From Bromus sterilis (lineage: Eukaryota; Streptophyta; Magnoliopsida; Poales; Poaceae): a DNA stretch of 64,000 nucleotides. The position numbers and the translations under genes are program-made. The stretch covers positions 111,681,501 to 111,745,500 of the forward strand of contig OX465601.1 of assembly GCA_950022295.1 (NCBI GenBank), given 5' to 3'. This document shows positions 22,412 through 31,307 of the stretch, piece by piece. How positions within the stretch are numbered: position 1 is the stretch's first letter; every line of letters begins with the position of its first letter. The notes under the pieces are model-generated. The model was not told the DNA's origin and searched no databases. It saw only the letters and a program-made list of their open reading frames with translations.

Positions 22412-24448
22412 TCAAGTTTTATCAAGAGAAAGAGAATAACTAGCCCGTGTAACGGACTCAAAAGGTAACTTGATTTTCTTTCTAGGGAAGTGTTCCATCC
22501 CCTTTTTGAATGGGAATTGGAATTTTATATTCCCCTCTTTCATGTCAATAACCGCACCAACGGTGCGAAGAAAAGGACGTCCCAAAATAATTGGACACAA
22601 AGGTTCACACTCTTTATCCATAACAATAAAATCTACGGGAACATAGTTGTCATTGACAATGATAAGAACATCGTCGATCTTCCCCAAAGGTTTCTTTACG
22701 GAAGAATCAACAAGACGAAAACCAAAAGAACAAGGCTCAAAAGGCTTCAATTCAAACATATCAAATATTCTTTTGGGCATAACGGAGGTACTAGCTCCAA
22801 CATCACATAAAGCATAGCAAGAGAAGTTATTCAATTTAATTTTGATCATAGGGTCCCAACCATCATCTAGCTTCCTAGGTATGGAGGCTTCTACTCTAAG
22901 CTTCTCCTCCCTAGCTTTGATGAGAGCATTTGTGATATGCTCCGTGAAGGCAAGATTAAGTGTGCTAGTGTGGGGGTCTCTAGACATTTTGTGTAGCAAG
23001 CTAATAACTTATGAGAGGGTACAACTATCAAAATCAATATCACTACTATCAAAGGTGGTAGTAGTGTCATCTAGGCTCACTTGTTTGAAACCCTCTATGT
23101 TCATAGGAGTTTCTTTATCTACGGTTGAGGTGTTAGCATCACCATTAATAGGTCCAACGGGACTAGGAGTGCATTGGGTGCTAATAGTTTGGGTGTCCTC
23201 AATAATTTGGATAGTGGAAAGTGTGTGGTGTGTAGGAAGGCTCTTAATTCTATCCTCTTCCTCTTTTTCTCTAGCCCATCTTTCTTTGAGTTTATCCATC
23301 ATCCTAATATTTTCATTGATTTGTAACTGGATAGCATTAATAGGAGTGGCCTTATTCTCCTCAAGGGGAGAGGTTCTAATTTTAAGCATCTCAATATCAA
23401 GGGCTAAGCTTTCTACCTTCAAAGAGAGATTATCTATTTTAGCTAATTTCTCTTCTACATTTTCTTTGAAGGCTTTTTGGGTAGTGATAAAGTCTCTAAG
23501 CATGCTTTCTAATTCATAAGAGGGGTTCTTGTTGCTAGGGTAAGTGTTGTTGTTCCCATAGTTGGATGGAAACGGTCTAGGATTACTAGCAAAATTCCCC
23601 CTATAAGCATTGTTGTTGAAGTTGTTTCTAGCAATAAAGTTCACATCTACTTGTTCTTGGGCAACCAAAGAATTTAAAGGAACATCATGAGGATCAACAA
23701 AGGGTTGCTTGGTAAGTAGAGACATAATTAAGTCAACTTTTTTATTGAGGGAGGTAATTTCGTCGACAGAATTTACCTTCCTACCCGTTGGAGCGTGTTC
23801 GGTGTGCCATTGGGAATAATTGGTCATCATCTCATCGAGAAGCTTCGTGGCAGCACCAAGTGTAGTTGACATAAAGGTTCCTCCCGCGGCCGAATCTAAC
23901 AGGTTCCGCGAGGTAAAGTTCAAGCCTGCATAAAAAGTCTGGATAACCATCCAAGTAGTCAAACCATGTGTAGGGCATTTCTTAACAAGATATTTCATTC
24001 GTCCCCAAGCTTGGGAAACGTGTTCATTATCCACTTTCTTAAAATTCTTAATTTTACTCCTCAATTGGATAATCTTAGCAAGAGGGTAGTACTTCCCTAT
24101 AAAAGCATCTTTGCACTTATCCCAAGAATCTATGCTATTTCTAGGCAAAGATTGAAACCAGATTTTAGCATCTCCCCTTAAAGAGAAAGGAAAGAGCTTG
24201 AGCTTAACAACATCACCTTCTAATTCTTTATACTTTTGCATATCACATAATTCAACAAAATTATTCAAGTGTAAAGCAGCATCATCTCCAGCACCAGAAA
24301 ATTGATCTCTCATAACAAGGTTTAGCAAAGCAGGTTTAATTTCATAAGAGGTAGCTGAAGTGGCAGGTGTGGCAATGGGAGTGCAGATAAAGTCTTGGTT
24401 GTTGTGACTAGTGAAGTCACACAACTTGGTGTTTTCAGTGGAACCCAT
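22412..24448 (-). pseudogene. gag-protease polyprotein of gypsy element 1 (one stop)
   Basis: The start ATG is at 24448-24446. Gag contains the retrotransposon-gag core (MRDQFSGAGDDAALHLNNF near 24310; FFPFSLRGDA-type segment near 24190; GRMKYLVKKCPTHGL near 24000), an Asn-rich linker near 23600 and a predicted coiled coil (FKENVEEKLAKIDNLSLKVE) near 23480. I see no CCHC zinc knuckle. A stop at 23011-23009 interrupts the frame, which then continues into an aspartic protease with LCDVGASTSVMP near 22807 and ILGRPFLRTVGAVID near 22590, ending at 22412. Apart from that single stop the 2-kb frame is intact. Confidence 0.85.
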
Positions 24449-24583
24449 AGTAGCAGCAAGTGTGGCAGATTTTTTTGTAGTTTTTGATAAAAGACACAAA
24501 GATAAAAACTGAAAGATAAACTAACAAGACTAGAAAACAAAGGTAAAGGGTAGTGTGCAACTCCCCTATCTTAGCACTCGGAG

Positions 24584-24601
24584 TCCCCGGCAACGGCGCC
24601 A
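24584..24601 (-). other. Primer-binding site, tRNA-Asp type
   Basis: The minus-strand sequence TGGCGCCGTTGCCGGGGA lies 11 bases inside the 5' LTR edge and is complementary to the 3' end of plant tRNA-Asp as I know it. Athila-like gypsy elements commonly use this primer. The same site occurs at 45025-45042 and, with changes, at 58961-58978. Confidence 0.8.
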
Positions 24602-24612
24602 GAAAACTTGCT

Positions 24613-26010
24613 TGATGGCTTCTCGCCCTTCGTTAGTTACCCCAAGTGGAAGGTTGAGATGTAGTGCAGCAGCAGTTTTCCCTCGGTGAAGATACCAAGG
24701 TTTGTCTCCAGCAGGACTCCAGAGATGATAAGTAGGTGTCAGCGGCGCAACTGACGCGGACCTGCACACAGACACAGATAACTTTGTTCCCAACGAAGTT
24801 CAGAGAGGTTGTCAATCTCTCCGGTCTTGTTGTTCACAAGGATAAAATGCAAGGGATAATGATAGCAAGTAAAAGCATTAAAGTAAATATAGCGTGGAAA
24901 AAGTAATGAGGATATGTACCGGGATACGTGATGTTCGCTAGTGATGTCTCTCTCCCAAAAGACGATAAAATTGGTATGCGAGGTAAACAAATTACAGAAA
25001 GGCAATTGACAGGATTATGAACGCACCGCAATGCTAACTATGCTACAAAAGAAAGGACGAGGTTCAAAAGCACGGGCAGTACGCCAAAATAAGTAGACCG
25101 AAATCCATCTGCATCTACTGGGGGGGGCATGAACCCACAATCTAGCACAACGTTCCCTCTTGAAGTCACTACCTACTACTTGGCCAAAGCAATAAACAGC
25201 AACGGAGAACATGCAAGAATTACTTAGGAACAAAAATATAAGAGATAAAAACCAAATATATTACTCTATCACAATCTCAACATAATCTCATAATCCATCT
25301 GATCCTATCAAACTCAACATAGCAATAGTAGAAATATTACAAAGGTGCCTCGATCATGTAGGGCTGCTCACGAGGTCTAAACAATGAAGATCAAAGAGGG
25401 GAGGAGAACATCACATAGCTACTGATCACGGACCCATGGTCCAAGGAAAACTACTCACGAGACATCCGGGGAGCATCCATGGTGGAGAGGAGACTCCCGG
25501 AGGTCAATCCTCCCTCCGGCAGGGTGTCGGGGAAGAGGTCTTCTGGTGCTCCCGATCTCGGAAGCGCGGCGGCGGCGGAACAGAGGCGAGTTCGCGGAAT
25601 AGGGTTCTTCTTCTGGGGTTTTCCCGTGACGGAGAATAAATAGGAGAAGGGGGGCAGCCAGAGGTGGACCAGGGGGCCTAGGCGCCCCCCTGGCGCGGCC
25701 AGGGGTGGGGCCGCGCCGGGTGGCCGCCTGGGCCCCCTGGCTCCCCTCTGGCCCCTCCCGGGCTCTTCGCGAAGCTTCCTCCACGCTGATTTTTTATCTT
25801 AATTTTCCCGATATTTTCTGGCACTTTTTATATGGGGGAAAACTGAAATAGAAAAACAATAGAAAACAGAAACTGGCACTGGGCTGCACTGAGTTAATAG
25901 GTTAGTCCAAATATGATCGAAAGTGTATGAAAGTGTATCTAAATCATAGCAATATCTCACAAAACATGCATGGAACAAGCAGAAATTATAGATACGTTTT
26001 AGACGTATCA
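24613..26010 (-). repeat. 5' LTR of gypsy element 1 (1398 bp, internal deletion)
   Basis: It matches the 3' LTR from edge to edge but lacks about 240 bp: the sequence at 25119 jumps from CTGCATCTACT directly into GGGGGGGCATGAACC, whereas the 3' LTR has 17080-17322 between these points. The missing stretch ends in the poly-G tract. Confidence 0.92.
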
Positions 26011-26015
26011 GCCAT

Positions 26016-28701
26016 TAGCTTAAGCTTAATTAAATATTTTAATAGTTAACTTTCCCTGTTTGACTTAGAGGTGGGACCCATCACTGATTAAACAATTAAA
26101 TTAGATTTAAATAGATAATAGAGAATGACATGTGGGTCCAGTGGCTATTTAATTTTAATAAAAAGAATTATCAGCACCGTGAGGCTGACCAGTGGGACCC
26201 ACTGCTCAGGTTTGACCAGTCAACTCTCAGGTTTTGGATAATTTTCAATTTATTAATAAAAGAAATTGGATAAATTAATTTAAATGATTTAAACTTTAAA
26301 ATTTAGTATCTTTTAAACCGGAACTCGGATCGAAAAACTTTATACATAAAAATGATCAGAAAAATGTAACGAATACGAATACGCTATCTGTATACCCACC
26401 ACACCCCTCTAACACAACGAACATCGACATCACCCCCCTCCGGACCGTTTGTCGATAGTCAACCGAAGCCGGTATTTCATCCCCGGATGAATTCCCGCTC
26501 TGAGCATAACTCTTTGCACTGTGTTAAAACACCGTTAACATTGTGTTTGCCATGTCTTGTATTTGTATTGCTTTATTGCCGTGTATTTATTGTTTCTTCC
26601 CCCTCTCTTATTGTCCGGTAGTCCCGACGACCAATGTCGATGCCCCTGTGATCGGCTACGTCGTCGACGACCCTACCCCTACCGTCGAGCTTTCAGGCAG
26701 GCAGAGCCATTCTCTTCCCCAGATATTGCCTTTCCGTACAATTCTTGCATTAGGTATTGTTACCGCTGCTGCTACGATTACAATCATATTCAATTGCATA
26801 GCCTGGTTTTGTCGCCCCTTGATGTACCTTCCTTTACCCTATGCTGCCTATATATATCTTTTCAGCAGTGAGCCCTGTGCATTGTGAGCTAGGATTAGAT
26901 AGCGGGCCATGATCACTCTGGTGAGTGAACGCGAATACAAATATTATAACTGCACATGTATGGTACAATGCAGACACCGCCTAAGGCCCCCTAGCTTGGC
27001 TCTACCGAGCCACCATCATGTGTGAGCTATCAAGGAGTAATCCTTGTACTCCACTCGTTGCTGACTCTGTATAGCCGCTCTAGGTACCTGAGCAACGGTT
27101 GTCCTTAAAGGTAATAGTCGGGCGACCCAACGGTTCCCGCGAGCGGTATTGCATCGGGAACGACAAGGAGGGTACGACCGACGTTATTGGCGTTCTTGCC
27201 CCCTACTTGTATCTCGCGAGAGTTACCAAACCTCGAAAAGTCGAGCTCTACCAAGAGCACACGCGAGACAAGGTAAGGAGACGGTTCACCTATTGGTAAC
27301 CGCATGCTTTGATGGGACGACAGGGCAGGCCCCGACGTTACTGGTGGTCCTTGTTGTTGTTCGTTGTCTGTTGTGTTGTTAGCCAGACAACGATAACGTT
27401 TGTCTGCGAGATAATATTAAAATGCTAAATGGTTCGGTGGATGACTTGAGAGACCCATTGGTCTGTACGCACTACCTACACGTGGGATTACGGTGTGGGC
27501 CCTCCGCGTCGTAGTTTCGTTCGAAAGCTCTTCAGACGTCAGCAGTACCACGGGCTGATTGCCGGGAAGCGGTGTTGTCTTCTTTGTTGCATCAGGTGTA
27601 TTTGGATTTTCTTTTGCTTCACCGACCAGTCTCGTACCATGCAGGAGCGTGGAAGGGTGAGGGACCTAGACCCCTAAGCGCATAGGATATAGTCCGGCGG
27701 ATGGCCTCTCTGCTGAGCCTAGGATGGGCTGTGATGTGTCGGATAGCCTCGGTAGAGAGTTCCCTAACAAGGTGCCCGCCACCCTGGAGATCCGAGCGTG
27801 CAGGCTGAACAGTAGTGCACCCCTGCAGGGAGTTTAATCTATTCGAATACCCGTGTCCACGGTTACAGGACGCTTTATGCTTAAGCTGGACCTTACCACT
27901 ACAAACTACTACTATTAAACTGCATGGTTCCGTGTTTTCTTCCTCGCAGGGAAGTCGAGGAAGGGAACTCGGAAGCATTATTATTATTAATCATTACAAC
28001 TTACTATTATACAATGCTGCAACAACTTCTGCTGCATTGTTACTTTATGCTTTATATGAACTATTGGTTGTTCTCTTCTTGTGCTGCAAAACTCGTCGAA
28101 AGATGCTAGTCTTCGATAGGCCTAGCTTCTTACCCTTATTCTGATTTCTACCATGTAGTCCACTATATATAGCCTCCCCTTTCCATTTGATACAAATGCA
28201 TAAATGCTTAGTAGCGGACGTAAGACTCGCGGATATGCTAGATACTCACCTGTGCTTTATTTCCCCCTTTTTTGTTTTGCCTGATCGGCCGCTGTAGTCG
28301 ACGTTGGAGCCTTGGAGTCCAGGAGCAGGAGATCCCCGATGCCGACCACTGCAACATGAAGATCCCCAATGCCTTCTACGACGTTGAGTTCCCCCGCTTA
28401 ACAGGAGTAGTTTGGAGGTTCCCAGGCAGGAGGCCTCGCCTTTTCGGTCTGTTGTTATTTGTGCTAGCCTTCTTAAGGCAACCTTGTATTCTTCTGTCTG
28501 TACTCATATACTATTGCTTCCGCTAACTTTGTGCTCTCGAGCTGTCGTATTAGAGCCCTTGTGGCCCCTGTCTTGTATTAAACAGCTTGTACTATTTTAT
28601 TTTTAGACTTGTGTTGTGATATCTTACCGTGAGTCCCTGATCTCGATCGTGTACCTTGCGTGTATGATTACTGTACACGGTCTGATTTTGGGGGCGTCAC
28701 A
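26016..28701. other. Right remainder of the long LTR-like insertion, non-coding
   Basis: This starts AT-rich (26016-26380), passes through CCGGATGAATTCCCGC near 26480 and ends in the terminal GGGGGCGTCACA. Open frames here (26543-26887, 27815-28144, 28272-28526 and others) are short, differ between strands and show no domain. I read the whole as LTR sequence. The last 600 bp are rich in stop codons. Confidence 0.55.
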
Positions 28702-30384
28702 TGTTGCTGCCTCACGTTTGTCTTCAACTTTGGAGTTTTTTTTGCCCTCTTGGCCTCTTCTCGGCCTCACCATGATGACGGTCCTTCATTCTTCTTTTGG
28801 GCGGCATATTGCTCCCTAAACTTCAGCAACTTTTGGGCGGCATTTAATGCGACACGCGCGTTGCAGCAGAACAATTTAAAGCGCTGGGCGCTGCACAATA
28901 ATTTAATGTGTTGAACGCACCCCGTGCGCGCTGGGCGTTCAAGCAGACCAATTTAATGCGCTGGACGCGCCCAGCGCGCGCGCTAGGCGCTCAAGCAGAC
29001 CAATTTAATGCGTTGGGCACTCAAGCAGAACAATTTAATGCGCTGGGCGCGTCCAACGCGCGCGCTGTAACAAGAATGAAAAGAAAGTAGGTGATTATAC
29101 CATGTCAACGACGTCGAGGCCACTCACATGCCGACTTTCGATGGTCTCGATGGTGGCGCAGAACTTGTTGCACTCTAGTAGAATCAACCCCCATCTTTTC
29201 TTGAGCGATTCCTCTGTTCGGTTGCTTTGCATTTGGTATGCAGGATACATCTTGCGCTCGTGATAGTAAGCATAGATGCGCCGCCAAAAGACTGATCATT
29301 TTTGCTCGGCGCCGGTATTGGGATCTTGGACAATATCTCTCCAAGCATTAGAAATGAGCTCATCTTCCTTGATGGTGAACGCCTTGGTGCGGATGCTTTG
29401 GTCCTTCCTTTTTTGAGCTCTTGCTTGTTGGGTGAGCTCATCCATGAATGTCAATGGCTCGTCAGCAATGTCAAGACCCTCATCGGTGCGCCATTCGTCT
29501 TCAGCGCCAGGGCCATGCATGACCCCATCCTCATCCACAAAGAAGTCGGTGTCGGCGTCGGCGTTGGCGCCAGCGCTAGTGCCAGTGCCAGCGAAGCCCA
29601 TGTCCTCATCTTGCGGGAAGGCGCGGCCGTCCTGGCTTTGCGTCTCGTCCAGATCGGTCGGGTTGAGCGCCACCCTCAAAGATGAGCTGGTCCATGATCA
29701 AGGCGGCGTAGCTGCTGATTGCGTCGTCCTCGGGCGTGTCCTCTTGCTCTTCCTTGGCCCTTGGCATTTCATCGAACAGCCTGTGGGGGGGGGCAATCTG
29801 TCAATGGAGAACTCCCTCGGGCGCTTCCTCCCCACCTTGGAACCACTGCCCTCGTCGCCAACAGGCTCGGCGTTGAGGTCGACGTCGATGACGCACATTG
29901 CAGGAGGGGGCATCATCGCCAACGCCTGCATCATCACCTCCGGTGACGTGTCATGCGGCGTGGTCGACAATCTCGACGCCACCGTCATGGTCGCGGATGT
30001 ACGCGAGCGCTGGGATGATCCCGTGACGCTCTTGACAGCAGCGGTCGCGACCACTATTGCGGGTTCGCACACGTATCCCGCCATGTACAGAGTTCGTGCC
30101 GCCGCTTTTTGCGCGATGGCCTCGTTCTCGCGCTCCATGGCATCTTTCTTGGTTTGCGCGGCCATGGCTTTGGCGGCAGCCTCGGCTTTGGCGGCGACCG
30201 CATTTTTGCGGTGGTTGGCTCTTTTGGCCTACTCCAAGGCCATGTTGCGTGCCACCTCCTCCTCCGTCAACTTCTTCTTCGGTTTCCTCGGGCGCTTCGG
30301 AGTGACTGGGGCGGTCGTGGCGGTGATGGTTCGCTCGGGAGGGGCGGCGCCGGCGCCGACGCTGAGATTTGGCTCGGTTTCCAT
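28702..30384 (-). pseudogene. Harbinger ORF1, N-terminal and central part, broken
   Basis: On the minus strand an ATG at 30384-30382 begins METEPNLSVGAG, followed by a Lys/Pro-rich patch and an Ala/Lys-rich helix (AAKAMAAQTKKDAMER near 30150). After an acidic region comes a Myb/SANT-like domain (KAFTIKEDELISNAWRDI near 29370), continuing past a stop as SVFWRRIYAYY near 29290. Breaks: stop at 30231-30229, frame changes near 29740 and 29665, stop at 29298-29296. A small intron may lie at about 29107-29069 (GTATAATC...TTACAG). The frame then crosses a GC-rich repeat array and reaches 28702, where the long insertion cuts it. Confidence 0.7.
28860..29070 (+). repeat. Degenerate tandem array with GC-palindromic spacers
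   Basis: About five copies of CAAGCAGACCAATTTAATGC followed by GCTGGGCG-type GC-rich palindromic spacers start near 28863, 28895, 28938, 28994 and 29023. The spacing varies from about 30 to 55 bp. The array falls inside the Harbinger ORF1 region, just after the putative small intron. Confidence 0.75.
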
Positions 30385-30610
30385 GGAAGGGCGCGGGAAG
30401 CTTTGGGAAAGAATGGAGGAAAATGTGGCGTTGTGTGTGACCGACGAGTAGGCCAGGGGAGGACAAGGGCGGGCGCTCACGCGCGTCCGCGCCGAGGCAA
30501 ACCATCTCATTTTTCGGGCGTCCATTTGCGCCACCGCGTTGGGCCGAGATTTCTGTCCGCGCCCACCCAAACGGACAAAATCGGACAAAAAACGGACATA
30601 TGCGTCAGCG

Positions 30611-31304
30611 CGTTGGAGTTGCCCCGCCGACGCAAACGGACGCGCGGTTTGTCCGAAATTAGTCTGTTTGCATCGGCTAGAGCGGCGCTGTCCGCGCGCG
30701 TACCTTGTGGGCAAAGCGTCGAACACCTTGCAGGCGCGATGAAGCAGGGGCCGACGCAGCAACATCGACGCGCGCCGGAGCGATTGCGCGCCTTCCACAG
30801 CGGCGCAGGACGCAGTGACGGTCGTTGTCGACGAGGCAGTCCGGTGCAGGGCGGCGAAGGGACTGAGACGTCGGGCCGGGGAAGCGGCGCAACATACGAG
30901 CACGCGGATGTAGCTGGCGGCGCGGCCACCTCCGGCGACGGTGAACAAGCGCGCGGAGAGACAACCGACGTGGGTGCTCGCGGCGGCGACTTGGCGGAGG
31001 AGATGCTAGCGGCGACCACAAGCGAATGGAGCGGGCGGCGCGACCACGACCGGGGCGTGTGGAGGAGAAAGTGGATGCTTCGCCCAATGATGAGCGGGCC
31101 AGGGAGAAGGAAGTGGACGCGGCGCGGACGTCCGGAGCGTGTCCGGACCGACGCAAACCAGGCCTAATTTTGGGCCGGAAATGGGTCAAAACAGACAAGA
31201 AAACGGACACATGTTCGTTTGCGCCTGCGCGTTGGGCCGCGATTTTGGTCGCGCCGACGCATCCGGACCAAAACACGTTTTGCGTCGGCGTGTTGGAGTT
31301 GCCC
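30611..31304. mobile_element. GC-rich Harbinger terminal region, possibly a second MITE back-to-back
   Basis: At 30611-30623 the sequence CGTTGGAGTTGCC is an inverted copy of the terminus. It is followed at once by GCCGACGCAAACGGACGCG, which resembles the sequence just inside a left terminus. The right end at 31304 is a second terminus next to TTA. So 30624-31304 could be a separate, GC-rich, 680-bp non-autonomous element abutting the ORF1-bearing one. The open frames here on both strands are GC-driven readings. Confidence 0.5.
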
Positions 31305-31307
31305 TTA

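Larger units (their letters stand above)
16576..26010 (-). mobile_element. Gypsy element 1 (family A), complete, non-autonomous
   Basis: GCCAT is duplicated at 16571-16575 and 26011-26015. On the minus strand the element reads 5' LTR (26010-24613), tRNA-Asp-like primer site, gag-protease (24448-22412), a long region without RT, RNase H or integrase, polypurine tract (AAGCTTGGGGATGT, complement of 18211-18224) and 3' LTR (18210-16576). Gag and protease recall Athila-like elements. In the first 290 bp from the LTR edge I count about six differences between the two LTRs, so the insertion is fairly recent. A CACTA-like element sits inside at 18710-20173. Confidence 0.93.
14367..28701. mobile_element. 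Very long LTR-like insertion (Sukkula-like solo LTR or LARD, tentative)
   Basis: The ends are TGTAACACCCCCGATG on the left and GGGGGCGTCACA on the right (complement TGTGACGCCCCC). TGTTG is duplicated on both sides (14362-14366 and 28702-28706). A 5-bp duplication with TG...CA ends fits an LTR element. After removing the Helitron and the gypsy element nested inside, about 4.2 kb of non-coding DNA remains (14367-14425, 15160-16575, 26016-28701). There is no gag or pol, so I read it as a solo LTR. Triticeae Sukkula elements have LTRs near this size, and their LTR end as I remember it also closes with GGGCGTGAC. The family name is an inference. Confidence 0.7.
13819..31304 (-). mobile_element. 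PIF/Harbinger-type DNA transposon, split by a 14.3-kb insertion
   Basis: The left end GGGCAACTCCAACGTGCC and the right end, whose complement reads GGGCAACTCCAACACGCC, form terminal inverted repeats. Both are flanked by TTA (13816-13818 and 31305-31307), the PIF/Harbinger target. Element DNA is 13819-14366 plus 28702-31304, about 3.1 kb. It carries a broken Myb/SANT-type ORF1 on the minus strand and no DDE transposase, so it is non-autonomous. A second inverted copy of the terminus at 30611-30623 suggests that the right 680 bp may be a separate, adjoining element. Confidence 0.85.

Noticed and set aside
24584..24601. tRNA-like sequence next to the LTR
   Set aside because: It matches only the last 18 bases of a tRNA, as expected for a primer-binding site. 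No tRNA gene with cloverleaf arms is present here or elsewhere in the window that I could see.
26543..28526. Small hydrophobic open frames in the right part of the long insertion
   Set aside because: They have no shared frame, no domain and no initiation context. The region reads as LTR DNA ending in GGGGGCGTCACA.
28860..29070. Possible CRISPR-like array
   Set aside because: The units are degenerate, spacers are themselves GC palindromes, and the setting is a plant transposon ORF.
29432..30451. Plus-strand open frame of 339 codons over the Harbinger region
   Set aside because: It lies opposite the minus-strand ORF1, whose Myb/SANT motif is recognisable. The plus-strand reading is Ala/Ser-biased and has no domain.
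30109..31167. Plus-strand open frame of 352 codons at the Harbinger right end
   Set aside because: It spans the junction of two GC-rich terminal regions, with Arg/Gly/Ala bias on both strands. This is typical of GC-driven chance frames.
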